Part shown: positions 8,163 to 17,840 of the stretch, in pieces
How positions within the stretch are numbered: the first letter of the stretch is position 1
Layout of the letters: each line of letters starts with the position of its first letter
Source: Actinobacillus suis ATCC 33415
GTDB lineage: Bacteria; Pseudomonadota; Gammaproteobacteria; Enterobacterales; Pasteurellaceae
Direction of reading: 5' to 3'
NCBI RefSeq assembly: GCF_000739435.1
Contig: NZ_CP009159.1
Span: 682,001-746,000, forward strand
DNA: 64,000 nt
The notes under the pieces: model-generated
Told to the model about the DNA's origin: nothing
Seen by the model: only the letters and a program-made list of their open reading frames with translations
The model's database searches: none
Made by a program: the position numbers and the translations under genes

Positions 8163-9879
8163 CTGTTCTCTCCGTTTTGCTTAAAATCATCTCATTCATT
8201 GCACCGCCACGAATTTGCATTGGGTAAACGTGTTCGGTTTCATCTACTTTTACATCGACAAACACTAATTTGTCTTTGATGGCAAAAGCTTGGGTGAGTT
8301 TTTCTTCCAATTCGCTAGGGTGATCAATCGTAATACCGATATGACCGTAAGCTTCAGCTAATTTTGCGAAATCAGGTAATGAATTCATATAAACTTGCGA
8401 ATGTCGACCTGAATAAATCAAGTCTTGCCACTGTTTTACCATACCTAAGAAGCGGTTATTTAAACTCACAATCACAACCGGTGTGCCATATTGTTTTGCG
8501 GTTGAAAGTTCTTGGATATTCATTTGGATTGAACCGTCACCGGTGACACATACCACGGTGGCTTCCGGATGGGCAAATTTTACACCGATTGCAGCCGGTA
8601 AGCCGAATCCCATTGTGCCGGCACCACCTGAATTAATCCAACGGCGAGGTTGTTCAAACGGGTAGTGAAGAGCGGCAAACATTTGGTGTTGACCAACATC
8701 TGAAGCAACATAGGCATCACCTTTGGTGATTTGATGAATTAATCGGATCACTTGTTGCGGCTTGATTACATCATTACTTTCTTCAAAGTTTAAACATTGG
8801 CGTGCTTTCCATTCATTAATTTGTTGCCACCAAGCGGTCAAATCTGCCTGATTTTTTGCAAGATTTTCTTCTTCCAACAAGCTGAGGAATTCTTCTAATA
8901 CATTTTTCGCACTACCTACGATCGGAATATAAGCTGGTACGGTTTTTGAAATAGAAGCCGGATCGATATCAACGTGAATGACTTTTGCATTCGGGCAATA
9001 TTTTGCCAGATTATTCGTAGTACGGTCATCAAAACGCACACCGATACCAAGAATTAAATCACTCTCGTGCATCGCATTATTCGCTTCATAAGTACCGTGC
9101 ATACCGAGCATTCCTAAGAATTGTTTATTCGAAGCTGGGAAAGCGCCTAATCCCATTAATGAACTGGTAACCGGCAAGTTTAATTTAGTGGCAAAATCGG
9201 TCAGTTGTGGCGCACATTCCGCCGAAATTATCCCGCCACCGATATATAACACTGGTTTTTTCGCCACTAATAACGCTTTTAATGCTTTTTTAATTTGGCC
9301 TTTATGACCTTGTACGGTCGGGTTATATGAGCGTAATGAAACCTCTTTCGGATATTCATAGGTAAATTTATTTGCCGGATTAACCATATCTTTTGGAATA
9401 TCAATTAATACCGGGCCCGGGCGACCGGTTGACGCAATATAAAAGGCTTTTTTGATAGTCGACGGGATATCTTCCGGATTTTTGATCATAAAGCTATGCT
9501 TCACCACAGGGCGTGAAATGCCTAGCATATCGCATTCTTGGAACGCATCACTACCGATTAAACCGGAAGGTACCTGACCGGTTAAGATCACAAGCGGTAC
9601 AGAGTCTGCATAAGCGGTGGCAATACCGGTAATCGCATTGGTTGCTCCGGGGCCGGAAGTGACTAACACACAGCCGACTTTACCGGTTGAACGGGCATAG
9701 CCGTCAGCCATGTGTACCGCAGCTTGCTCATGGCGGACGAGAACGTGATTAATATTATCAAGTGTATGAATGGCATCATAAATATCTAATACCGAGCCGC
9801 CCGGATAGCCGAAAACGTATTCTACGCCTTCGTCTTTCAAGGATTGAACAACCATTTCTGCTCCGGAAAGTTTTTTCAT
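8155..9879 (-). CDS. ilvI: acetolactate synthase, large catalytic subunit
   Basis: This protein of about 574 residues condenses pyruvate (or pyruvate with 2-oxobutyrate) in valine, leucine and isoleucine synthesis. It shows the ThDP enzyme signatures: [16 protein letters not shown] near the N-terminus, the catalytic glutamate in [15 protein letters not shown], and the cofactor motif GDGSIQMN...NN near residue 450. The ATG at 9879 is preserved in the family and has GGAGG 5 bases upstream; the longer frame to 9891 begins at TTG. Pairing with ilvH favours ilvI over ilvB or ilvG. Confidence 0.94.
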   Translation of the reverse strand: MKKLSGAEMVVQSLKDEGVEYVFGYPGGSVLDIYDAIHTLDNINHVLVRHEQAAVHMADGYARSTGKVGCVLVTSGPGATNAITGIATAYADSVPLVILTGQVPSGLIGSDAFQECDMLGISRPVVKHSFMIKNPEDIPSTIKKAFYIASTGRPGPVLIDIPKDMVNPANKFTYEYPKEVSLRSYNPTVQGHKGQIKKALKALLVAKKPVLYIGGGIISAECAPQLTDFATKLNLPVTSSLMGLGAFPASNKQFLGMLGMHGTYEANNAMHESDLILGIGVRFDDRTTNNLAKYCPNAKVIHVDIDPASISKTVPAYIPIVGSAKNVLEEFLSLLEEENLAKNQADLTAWWQQINEWKARQCLNFEESNDVIKPQQVIRLIHQITKGDAYVASDVGQHQMFAALHYPFEQPRRWINSGGAGTMGFGLPAAIGVKFAHPEATVVCVTGDGSIQMNIQELSTAKQYGTPVVIVSLNNRFLGMVKQWQDLIYSGRHSQVYMNSLPDFAKLAEAYGHIGITIDHPSELEEKLTQAFAIKDKLVFVDVKVDETEHVYPMQIRGGAMNEMILSKTERTDA

Positions 9880-10191
9880 TGAATCCTCCAACGATTTTTT
9901 AAGTGAAATATTGTGTTTGCTTTATATGTGAATGGATTTTGCTAAAAAATAAAATATTTGTCTAGAGGTGAGAAAGTGTTCTAAAAGGTGATTGACCAGT
10001 TTAATATGCTTTATATTTAAAATATTTGGGATTTTATAAAATGAAAAGGCGATTTTTTCTAAAAAAAGATATTTTTAACCAAATTTTATAAAATGAAGAG
10101 AATTAAATCTTTTTTTGCGAAGATAAGTAAAAATACTCGGAATAGGTAGGAAAGAAAAATAGTGTGAATATGTCACACTATTTCAAGCATT
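9880..10191. other. AT-rich intergenic region upstream of ilvI with two identical palindromes
   Basis: The 310-base gap between ilvI and the carbonic anhydrase gene is very AT-rich and should hold the ilvIH promoter. It has two copies of the perfect 12-bp palindrome ATTTTATAAAAT at 10031-10042 and 10083-10094, each followed by GAA. The centres are 52 bases apart, close to five helical turns. I looked for an Ile/Val/Leu-rich leader peptide on the minus strand and did not find one, so classical attenuation is not supported. Confidence 0.5.
10157..10183 (-). terminator. terminator after the carbonic anhydrase gene
   Basis: An 11-bp perfect stem (AAATAGTGTGA 10157-10167, TCACACTATTT 10173-10183) with a 5-nt loop starts 8 bases past the stop on the minus strand and is followed by ATTTTTC-type T-rich sequence. 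Confidence 0.82.
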
Positions 10192-10908
10192 TTAATCAAA
10201 GTAAGCGTTTTCGAGTTGATCCGCTTGTTCGGGTTGCTTATTTGCGATCATTTCTTCCACTTCGGTAGTAAGTTTTGCAATCGCATTGCGGTAGGTTATT
10301 TCAAGCGTTTCGGTGCTAGTAGCAATTACACCTTGATCGTTTAAGAAACCGTCATTTACATCATATACCCAACCGTGAATAGACAGTTTTTTACCTCGGC
10401 TCCATGCCGCCGTAACAATAGAACTCCGTCCTAAATTATAAACTTGCTCGGCAACATTTAAACGGGTCAGCATATTGGCGCGTTGTTCTGAAGGGAGATT
10501 ACCAAGCAAATAGCTGTGTTTGAACCAGAGATCACGGATGTGCAAGAGCCAATTGCTGATTAAGCCATAATCTTCAACCGTTCCCATCGCCGCTTTAATA
10601 CCGCCACAATTGGTATGGCCACAAATAATGATATGTTCGATATCTAATACATCAACCGCATACTGCACGACAGAAAGACAATTTAGATCGGTATGAATAA
10701 CTAAGTTTGCTACATTTCGGTGAACAAAGAGTTCACCGGGGCCTAAGCCAGTTAATTTTTCTGCGGGAACACGGCTATCAGAACATCCAATCCAAAGGTA
10801 AGTCGGCTTTTGGTGTTCGGCAAGCTGTTTAAAGTAATCTGATTGCTCATCTTTCATCTTGGTTGCCCAGGCATGGTTGTTGGCAAACAGTTGTTCGATT
10901 TGTTTCAT
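10192..10908 (-). CDS. can: beta-class carbonic anhydrase
   Basis: This enzyme of about 238 residues interconverts CO2 and bicarbonate in the cytoplasm. Zinc ligands of the beta class are visible: Cys and Asp in [12 protein letters not shown], and His and Cys in [13 protein letters not shown]. The family's HRNVANLV motif is also present. The ATG at 10908 (MKQIEQLF) matches the start of the H. influenzae enzyme and has AAGGA about 6 bases upstream. The longer frame from 10944 would add 12 unusual residues. It appears monocistronic, with its own terminator. Confidence 0.94.
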   Translation of the reverse strand: MKQIEQLFANNHAWATKMKDEQSDYFKQLAEHQKPTYLWIGCSDSRVPAEKLTGLGPGELFVHRNVANLVIHTDLNCLSVVQYAVDVLDIEHIIICGHTNCGGIKAAMGTVEDYGLISNWLLHIRDLWFKHSYLLGNLPSEQRANMLTRLNVAEQVYNLGRSSIVTAAWSRGKKLSIHGWVYDVNDGFLNDQGVIATSTETLEITYRNAIAKLTTEVEEMIANKQPEQADQLENAYFD

Positions 10909-10971
10909 CATGTTCCTTAATCTTGTTATCAAATTGTTAGACATTCTAGCATAAAGCCATGCAAAATAAAA

Positions 10972-11013
10972 AAGCGGTTGAATTTACAAGATTTTTTGCA
11001 AATTCAACCGCTT
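10972..11013. repeat. inverted uptake-signal pair between the cold-shock gene and can
   Basis: AAGCGGTTGAATT (from 10972) and AATTCAACCGCTT (11001-11013) form an inverted pair. It is placed just after the cold-shock gene on the minus strand, where it can act as its terminator. Confidence 0.75.
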
Positions 11014-11029
11014 ATTATTGATTTTGTCG

Positions 11030-11236
11030 CTATTCTACTAACGTAATTTTGGCCGCTGATGCACCACGTTCACCGTTAATGAGTTCAAACTTTACTTTTT
11101 GTCCGACTTTGAGTGAACGATAGCCTTCACTCTGAATTTCTGAAAAATGGGCAAAAATATCACCTTCAAAAGATTCGCAAGTAATAAACCCAAAACCTTT
11201 TGTATTGTTGAACCATTTCACGATGCCAATTTCCAT
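11030..11236 (-). CDS. cold-shock domain protein (CspD-like)
   Basis: This 68-residue single cold-shock domain protein shows both nucleic-acid-binding motifs: KGFGFI (RNP1 type, residues 13-18) and DIFAHF (RNP2 type, residues 26-31). It binds single-stranded RNA or DNA as a chaperone. Length and the KWFNNTKGFGFI start resemble CspD of gammaproteobacteria, but the paralogue cannot be fixed without an alignment. AGGAG lies 8 to 10 bases upstream of the ATG. An uptake-signal hairpin follows. Confidence 0.88.
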   Translation of the reverse strand: MEIGIVKWFNNTKGFGFITCESFEGDIFAHFSEIQSEGYRSLKVGQKVKFELINGERGASAAKITLVE

Positions 11237-11346
11237 AATAATAATCTCCTGTCCTATGGCGTTAATAATACATCGTAAATTTTAGTCAAAAATGTCATAG
11301 GAGCAACGAGCAATCTTCAAAAATTAGCACTAGATCACAAAATTTC

Positions 11347-11922
11347 TTAAAAGACAGAGGTTTCTAGCTTTAATACGCCTTTTTCTACTACGATCGCTTT
11401 ACCAAATTTTTTCACTAGCGCTTCTTTAGCTTTACTTTCATCTAAGGTGTAAACCGGCGTGTTATTTAGAATATTAGCTAAACCATCCATTAACATCGGC
11501 AGGAAAATTTGTAAGTCGTCTTGGTACTTTTCCGGAGTAGCGGAATAGTTCAGCAATCGAACGTCTTTTAAATATAATGCGCCTTGTTGCGGATCGTAAA
11601 AGGGGGTCGTATCCATATTCAAATAAATTTTCGCATCGTATTTTTTACCTTTCGCTTGCAAGATGCCGTCAATGATGCCGGAAACTGCGACTTTTTTCTC
11701 ATCGGTTTGCCCGATTTGGGTAGCAAGGTTGTAAAGGTGATAGTCTAATTGAAAGAGGCCGGGAATACCGACTTTATCCTTTAATGGAATTTTTTCGGCT
11801 AAACGAGTTTCGAGATATTGGTTAATTTCTTGTTGGCTAATGCTAAATGCCTGTACATTACTGATAAGCGATAGCAGCAATAATGTACCAGTGAGTAAAT
11901 ATTTAAACGCTTTTTTCATCAT
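11347..11922 (-). CDS. DUF1439 family exported protein
   Basis: This 191-residue protein starts with a Sec signal peptide (positively charged MMKK, hydrophobic stretch to residue 24, likely cut after NVQA at about 25). The mature part begins FSISQQEINQYLETRL, typical of DUF1439, the family of E. coli YceB. Unlike YceB it has no lipobox cysteine, so it should be periplasmic and not a lipoprotein. YceB-type proteins may bind lipids, but that is inference from fold. AGGAAG precedes the start. Confidence 0.78.
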   Translation of the reverse strand: MMKKAFKYLLTGTLLLLSLISNVQAFSISQQEINQYLETRLAEKIPLKDKVGIPGLFQLDYHLYNLATQIGQTDEKKVAVSGIIDGILQAKGKKYDAKIYLNMDTTPFYDPQQGALYLKDVRLLNYSATPEKYQDDLQIFLPMLMDGLANILNNTPVYTLDESKAKEALVKKFGKAIVVEKGVLKLETSVF

Positions 11923-12035
11923 ACTTCCTTCTGTTCAAGATAGCTTATTCTAGTTTTGTTAATTGAAAAAGAGTAGAATAACACTCTTTTAGTTTGGATC
12001 GGACTATAACAATTCCGTTCAATGAAGGAAACAAA

Positions 12036-12170
12036 ATGATTAAAAAAATTATCATTTGCCTCTGCGCTTTTGCTTTAGCTAGTTGTGCGGTTGGCGGTAG
12101 CGCAAGTGTTGGTGGCGGTTCAAATGGTGTTGGTGCGGGTTTCAGTTTAGGAACGGGGATCCGCTTTTAA
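12036..12170 (+). CDS. small glycine-rich lipoprotein (44 aa)
   Basis: This short ORF (ATG at 12036, stop TAA at 12168-12170) encodes 44 residues. It has a positively charged start (MIKK), a hydrophobic stretch and a lipobox ALASC ending at Cys17, followed by a glycine/serine-rich tail ending GIRF. GAAGGAA lies 6 bases upstream of the ATG. Signal peptidase II processing would leave a 28-residue lipid-anchored peptide. No function can be assigned. It is divergent from the DUF1439 gene and precedes tgt. Confidence 0.75.
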   Translation: MIKKIIICLCAFALASCAVGGSASVGGGSNGVGAGFSLGTGIRF

Positions 12171-12232
12171 TTTGCAAATAATAAGTGGAATATGACCGCT
12201 TATTGATGTGTTTATAGACTGTTTATCTATAA

Positions 12233-13390
<1,158 letters not shown>

Positions 13391-13404
13391 TTTAAATTTA
13401 TTGC

Positions 13405-13431
13405 GGCACAAGTTTAGGCTTGTGCCTTTTT
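13405..13431 (+). terminator. Rho-independent terminator after tgt
   Basis: GGCACAAG (13405-13412) and CTTGTGCC (13419-13426) form a perfect 8-bp stem with a 6-nt loop followed by five Ts. Confidence 0.88.
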
Positions 13432-13461
13432 CTCGACTATTTATTGCATATAGAGGTGATT

Positions 13462-13980
13462 ATGCAACAGCTGGAACCACAACAATTCGCAAGTTGGGCA
13501 GAACCGATAGATATGTTGTATGCTTGTCATAGCAAGGTGAAGCGTTTTTGCAAACAGCTACAAATTTTACCTGAATATTTGGCAAAAAACGGGGTAAATC
13601 AAGCGGTTAAAAATGATGTACAGCAAATTCTTAATTATTTTAATCTTTCCGCTCCGTTGCATCATGAAGATGAAGAGTGTGATTTTTTCCCCGCATTACT
13701 TCAAGTGCAACCGCAAGCGCAAGCAGAAGTGGATGAACTGGAAAGCCAACATGAAGTGTTGCATCAAAATTGGGCATTACTTTCTGCGCAGTTAGAAGCG
13801 TTAGTCGCAGGTGAGCGTAATGAAGTAGATCCTGAACTCATTGCACGTTTTATCGCAGGATATGATGTTCATATTGCGATTGAAGAACCATTATTCGAAT
13901 TAGGGCGCTCGCACTTAGCACAATCAGAATTGGAGAAGATGGGAAAAGTCATGGCGGATCGCCGAAAAACATCGCCATAG
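13462..13980 (+). CDS. hemerythrin-like domain protein
   Basis: This protein of about 172 residues has the histidine/glutamate pattern of a bacterial hemerythrin (HHE) domain: His in YACHSKVKRFC, HHEDEE in the middle, then ESQHEVLH and a final YDVHIAIEE. Such four-helix bundles hold a di-iron site that binds oxygen or senses redox state or NO. The start at 13462 (MQQLEP) has AGAGGTG upstream; the longer frame to 13420 crosses the tgt terminator. The TusA-like gene follows after 7 bases, so the two are probably one operon. Confidence 0.82.
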   Translation: MQQLEPQQFASWAEPIDMLYACHSKVKRFCKQLQILPEYLAKNGVNQAVKNDVQQILNYFNLSAPLHHEDEECDFFPALLQVQPQAQAEVDELESQHEVLHQNWALLSAQLEALVAGERNEVDPELIARFIAGYDVHIAIEEPLFELGRSHLAQSELEKMGKVMADRRKTSP

Positions 13981-13987
13981 AAGCTAA

Positions 13988-14209
13988 ATGAATCTATATC
14001 AATTAGACTTAATGGTATATAGCTGCCCATTGCCGCTATTAATGGCGAAAAAAGCATTAGCGCAATTACCTCAGCATGCCACTCTAGTCATTTCTCTCAA
14101 TATGGCGAGCAGTGCGGATGATTTTGAGTTGCTGTGTGAACAATATGGATATCAGTGGTTGGATTGTCAGCATGACGGGACAAGACAAGTTATTACGATA
14201 AAAAAATAA
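13988..14209 (+). CDS. TusA/YedF-like sulfur-carrier protein
   Basis: This 73-residue protein has the TusA/SirA fold signature with the sulfur-carrying cysteine in SCPLPLLMAKKAL (Cys13, CPxP motif). Such proteins carry persulfide sulfur to tRNA thiolation, molybdenum cofactor or redox reactions. This one is more like the YedF subgroup and its target is unknown. It follows the hemerythrin-like gene by 7 bases, and the shared redox theme suggests a joint role. An uptake-signal hairpin begins at its stop codon. Confidence 0.82.
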   Translation: MNLYQLDLMVYSCPLPLLMAKKALAQLPQHATLVISLNMASSADDFELLCEQYGYQWLDCQHDGTRQVITIKK

Positions 14210-14250
14210 GCGGTCTATTTTTGCAAAAATTTTACCAAAATAGACCGCTT
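14208..14250. repeat. inverted uptake-signal pair, convergent-gene terminator
   Basis: AAGCGGTCTATTTT (14208-14221) and AAAATAGACCGCTT (14237-14250) are exact reverse complements. The element overlaps the end of the TusA-like gene and precedes the stop of the convergent SH3-domain gene. Confidence 0.82.
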
Positions 14251-14274
14251 GTTTATTTTATTGCTTGCCGCTTT

Positions 14275-14880
14275 TTAAGACCAACCGTTATTACGTCTGC
14301 GACGGGGTAGAATAAATGGAATCAGTAGGCCAAGTACTAAGCCAGCAGCCAATACAGAACCGCCATAAATAAACCACTGAATTACGATCTCACGTTTTTC
14401 AGAATCATGCATTGTTTCTAAGTCACGATTCTTATTTTTCAATACTTCCAACTCACGTTTAAGTTGTGCATTTTGATCAAGTAATTCACTGCTTTGTTGT
14501 TCAGATTGCTGACTGCGACGTTGCATTTCAACGGTACGTTGTTGCCAGTCGCTGTCAATTTTGCCTAATTTGGCACTTAAATCTTGAACTTGTTGCTGTA
14601 GCTGTGGGATTAAGTCTTTTGGACTTGCTGTTTGGGAAATTTCTGAAGCAAGTACCCAGCCTTCACGATTTTTGCTATCACGAATAAGCACAAAGCGATC
14701 TTTACGGTCTAATACCGTTACTTTCTCACCCGCTTGAATAGCTCCTGAGATTTTATATTGATCGCCTGCCCCTTTACGCATATAAGTACTGAGGTTTTCA
14801 GTAATATAATCTGCTGAAAAAGCAGGAAGAGAGGCTCCGAGTAATAAACAAGCGAGTAGGGTCGACTTTCGTTTTAGCAT
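14275..14880 (-). CDS. YgiM-type SH3 domain protein with C-terminal membrane anchor
   Basis: This 201-residue protein has a signal peptide (to about residue 22, AFSA), a bacterial SH3 domain (about 23-85, ending REGWVLASEIS), a long coiled coil (about 90-160) and a C-terminal membrane helix (about 170-190) with a basic tail RRRR. This is the TIGR04211/YgiM arrangement; the SH3 part faces the periplasm and may contact peptidoglycan. The role is not established. It lies downstream of the phosphate transporter gene on the same strand, 67 bases away. Confidence 0.83.
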   Translation of the reverse strand: MLKRKSTLLACLLLGASLPAFSADYITENLSTYMRKGAGDQYKISGAIQAGEKVTVLDRKDRFVLIRDSKNREGWVLASEISQTASPKDLIPQLQQQVQDLSAKLGKIDSDWQQRTVEMQRRSQQSEQQSSELLDQNAQLKRELEVLKNKNRDLETMHDSEKREIVIQWFIYGGSVLAAGLVLGLLIPFILPRRRRNNGWS

Positions 14881-14947
14881 AATCGATGTTCCTTTTAGTC
14901 AGTAAAAAGGAAAAGCACAACGATGTACTTTTCCCAGAGTTAAAAAA

Positions 14948-16210
14948 TTAATAGAAAATCGCTAATAGAATTTCATAAATCACAATAGCGATAATTGCGC
15001 CAGCAGGTAATGTTATTACCCACGAAGCAACGATATTACGAATAATACCTAAGTTTAATGCTGCAATACCGCGAGCAAAGCCCACACCTAAAATTGCACC
15101 AACAATTGTCTGTGTGGTTGAAATCGGTAATCCGGTACCAGATGCGATAACCACAGTAGTTGCACAAGCAAATTCAGCTGAGAATCCACGGCTTGGTGTT
15201 AAGTCGGTAATACCGGTACCCATTGTACCCATTACTTTGTAGCCCATGATAAGCATACCAGCAGCAATACCTGCAGCACCTAAAGGTAAGATCCACGGCG
15301 CCAATGCCGCTTTACCACTCACCATACCGCCACTTTCTACGATTGATACCACCGCTGAAAGAGGACCTACAGCATTTGCAACGTCATTCGAACCATGTGC
15401 GAATGCCATTGAACAAGCGGTTAATAACATTAAGATACTAAATACTTTTTCTACACCACCGAATGCCGCTCCTTGAGCGCGTTTTGCAAATGCTTCGCTA
15501 CGGAAGTAGAAGTAACAAGCAACAACGGCAACCGCAGCGATAGCTGAAGAGATTAACACGGTTTCCGTAGTGGTTAAGTGTAAACCAACGTGCTTCAGAC
15601 CTTTAGTCATGGTAACGATACTTAAAATAAAAGCGGTTAACGCCATATAGAAAGGACCGTATTTTTGCGCATTTTTCATTGGCTCAGCCGTATCGAAGAT
15701 CAACTTCTGTGTACTGGTGAAAATCCAGTAAGCAACGATACCGGCAATAACTGGTGTAATAAACCAGCTACCTACGATTCCACCTAATTGTCCCCATTGT
15801 ACAGCCTCACTACCTACGGTTAAGCAACCGAAACCGATAATTGCACCGATGATTGCATGGGTAGTAGATACCGGCCAACCCATTTTTGATGCGATTAATA
15901 ACCAAAAACCGGCAGCAAAAAGCGCAGACATCATACCTAATACTAAAACATCCGGCTTATCGGCAAAAAGTGAAACGTCAATAATACCGCTTTTAATTGT
16001 TTCGGTTACCTCACCGCCGGCAAGGTAAGCACCGGCAAATTCAAAGACCATTGCAATAATAATTGCTTGGCGTGCAGTGATCGTACCTGAACCTACAGAC
16101 GTACCCATTGCATTAGATACGTCATTGGCACCGATACCAAAAGCCATAAAAAAACCAAAAAGGGCAGTAATAATGACTAACGTAGAGCCATATTCTTGAA
16201 GTAATTCCAT
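14948..16210 (-). CDS. pit: PiT-family inorganic phosphate transporter
   Basis: This 420-residue membrane protein has about ten hydrophobic segments and the two PiT signature repeats: GIGANDVSNAMGTSVGSG near residue 26 and AHGSNDVANAVGPLSAV near residue 270. It imports phosphate (with divalent metal) using the proton or sodium gradient. It is 16 bases downstream of the DUF47 gene on the same strand, a conserved pairing in which the PhoU-like protein probably regulates the transporter. The exact paralogue name is uncertain. Confidence 0.92.
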   Translation of the reverse strand: MELLQEYGSTLVIITALFGFFMAFGIGANDVSNAMGTSVGSGTITARQAIIIAMVFEFAGAYLAGGEVTETIKSGIIDVSLFADKPDVLVLGMMSALFAAGFWLLIASKMGWPVSTTHAIIGAIIGFGCLTVGSEAVQWGQLGGIVGSWFITPVIAGIVAYWIFTSTQKLIFDTAEPMKNAQKYGPFYMALTAFILSIVTMTKGLKHVGLHLTTTETVLISSAIAAVAVVACYFYFRSEAFAKRAQGAAFGGVEKVFSILMLLTACSMAFAHGSNDVANAVGPLSAVVSIVESGGMVSGKAALAPWILPLGAAGIAAGMLIMGYKVMGTMGTGITDLTPSRGFSAEFACATTVVIASGTGLPISTTQTIVGAILGVGFARGIAALNLGIIRNIVASWVITLPAGAIIAIVIYEILLAIFY

Positions 16211-16226
16211 TAGAATCTCCTTAATA

Positions 16227-16907
16227 TTATGCTTTGGCCAGCATTAGCTCGATACGCGATCCTACACGTTGAGCTTGGTCAGCTAAAATGCTAACTCGTT
16301 CAATACATTTATATAAAAACATTACATCAATCGGGTTGAGGTCATTTTCAACGGTTCTTAATGTACGGCGCAATACGATTTGAAGCTGATCGGTATCGTC
16401 TTCAATTTGATCTAGTTCTAAAATCATATTGTTTACAAATTTTAATTCACGACCGCGAAAGCCTGTCTCTAATAGCTCGTCTAATTCAGCAAGTACTTTG
16501 CGCACTTGACGAGTGGAATCAAGGCTACGAGAAAGAAACTGCTTGAAAGGTTCTTGCATCGGCTCAGGAATCACTAATTGACGGCCGATGATACGGCCAG
16601 AAATATCTCTTGAGTAATTTGCTACTTTATCTAATTGAGTAACTAACTCTAACAAGTCGGTTCGTTCTACCGGTAAGAATAAACCGCGAGGAAGTTTCAA
16701 ACGGATTTCACGTTTTAAAGCATCTGCACGACGCTCTAAATCAATAATTTGCTCACGTACTTCAGCTGCCTTTTCCCAATCTTTTTGGAAAGTTGCTGCA
16801 AAGAACGGTTCGAGAAGTTCACTACATTCAGTCACTTTTACAGACAGTTTTTGTAGTGGTTTAAGTGGCGATTGTGCGAATAAACCTAAAATGTTATTCA
16901 TTGCCAT
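16227..16907 (-). CDS. DUF47 (TIGR00153) PhoU-like protein
   Basis: This protein of about 226 residues is helical and fits the DUF47/TIGR00153 family, with segments such as RADALKREIRLKLPRGLFLPVERTDLL (residues 55-82) and the C-terminal RVSILADQAQRV. These proteins resemble PhoU and accompany PiT transporters. The start at 16907 (MAMNNILG) matches relatives and has GGAGA 7 to 8 bases upstream; the longer frame to 16955 adds 16 unlikely residues. It forms an operon with pit. Confidence 0.88.
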   Translation of the reverse strand: MAMNNILGLFAQSPLKPLQKLSVKVTECSELLEPFFAATFQKDWEKAAEVREQIIDLERRADALKREIRLKLPRGLFLPVERTDLLELVTQLDKVANYSRDISGRIIGRQLVIPEPMQEPFKQFLSRSLDSTRQVRKVLAELDELLETGFRGRELKFVNNMILELDQIEDDTDQLQIVLRRTLRTVENDLNPIDVMFLYKCIERVSILADQAQRVGSRIELMLAKA

Positions 16908-17010
16908 AGGGATATCTCCATTGTGATTAAATTTACTCAATTTTGTACAAGACAAAATCTTTTTTATTTTACTTTATACAAGCTAAAAGATCACTGGAAA
17001 ATAGAAAAAT

Positions 17011-17052
17011 AAGCGGTCTAATTTGTAAGATTTTTTACCAATTAAACCGCTT
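17011..17052. repeat. inverted uptake-signal pair after the ABC transporter operon
   Basis: AAGCGGTCTAATT (17011-17023) and AATTAAACCGCTT (17040-17052) nearly match as an inverted pair. It lies downstream of the last gene of the minus-strand ABC transporter operon and probably ends it. Confidence 0.72.
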
Positions 17053-17079
17053 GAAATATATTTATTAAAATTTAATCAA

Positions 17080-17838
17080 TTAAATATGGTGAACAACTAA
17101 GCGTTTGCCATTATGCTCAAGGACTTCCGCATCTAGATTAAATACAGTTTTTAAATTCTCTGGCGTAATAATTTCCTCTGGTGAACCGGTCATAATAATT
17201 TCACCGTCCTTCATTGCCACAATAGTATCAGCATAAGCTGCCGCCATATTGATATCATGTACAACCATTATTGTAGTCAGTTGTAATTCATCAGTGAGTT
17301 TGCGTAGTAAGCGCATTAATTCTCTGGCATGGAACATATCCAAATTATTTAATGGTTCATCAAGTAAAACATGCTGTGTTTGTTGGCAGAATGTCATAGC
17401 AATTAAAGCTCTTTGACGCTGACCTCCGGAGAGTTCGTTTAAAAAGCGATCTTTAAGTTGCTCAAGTTCGAAACGTTGTAACGCTTCTTTAACCACCTGT
17501 TTATCCTGCTCACAGATTTTTCCTTGGTGATGCGGGTAACGACCGAACATTAATAAATCTTGTACGGTGATACGGCTATGAATAACGTTATCTTGTGTCA
17601 AAATTGCTAATTGTTGAGCAATTTTGCGTGAATCCGTTTCAGTAATATTGTAATCATTTAGCCAAATTTGCCCATTTTGAATATTTTGTAAACGGGCAAT
17701 TAGAGAAAGAAGTGTTGATTTACCAGCACCATTTGCGCCGATAAGGGCAGTAATTCCACCATTAGGAATATGTAAATTGATATTATTTAAAATGGTAGAA
17801 TTTCCAATTTTATGAGAAATATTTTTAATATCGATCAT
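17080..17838 (-). CDS. iron-siderophore ABC transporter, ATP-binding protein
   Basis: This 252-residue ATPase has Walker A GANGAGKST (about residues 34-42), signature LSGGQRQRA and Walker B HVLLDEPLNNLD. It energises uptake through the two permeases encoded just upstream. Similarity is to the FecE/CeuD/YclP group of iron-chelate importers. It starts 2 bases after the permease stop, making it the last gene of a four-gene operon (binding protein, permease, permease, ATPase). Confidence 0.9.
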   Translation of the reverse strand: MIDIKNISHKIGNSTILNNINLHIPNGGITALIGANGAGKSTLLSLIARLQNIQNGQIWLNDYNITETDSRKIAQQLAILTQDNVIHSRITVQDLLMFGRYPHHQGKICEQDKQVVKEALQRFELEQLKDRFLNELSGGQRQRALIAMTFCQQTQHVLLDEPLNNLDMFHARELMRLLRKLTDELQLTTIMVVHDINMAAAYADTIVAMKDGEIIMTGSPEEIITPENLKTVFNLDAEVLEHNGKRLVVHHI

Positions 17839-17840
17839 CG

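Noticed and set aside
9880..10191. Leader-peptide attenuator before ilvI
   Set aside because: No short ORF rich in Ile, Val or Leu and no terminator/antiterminator pair was seen on the minus strand.
11237..11346. Long-range CTCCTATG/CATAGGAG pairing upstream of the cold-shock gene
   Set aside because: The two arms flank the most likely promoter elements, so they would not both be in the mRNA. It may be chance.
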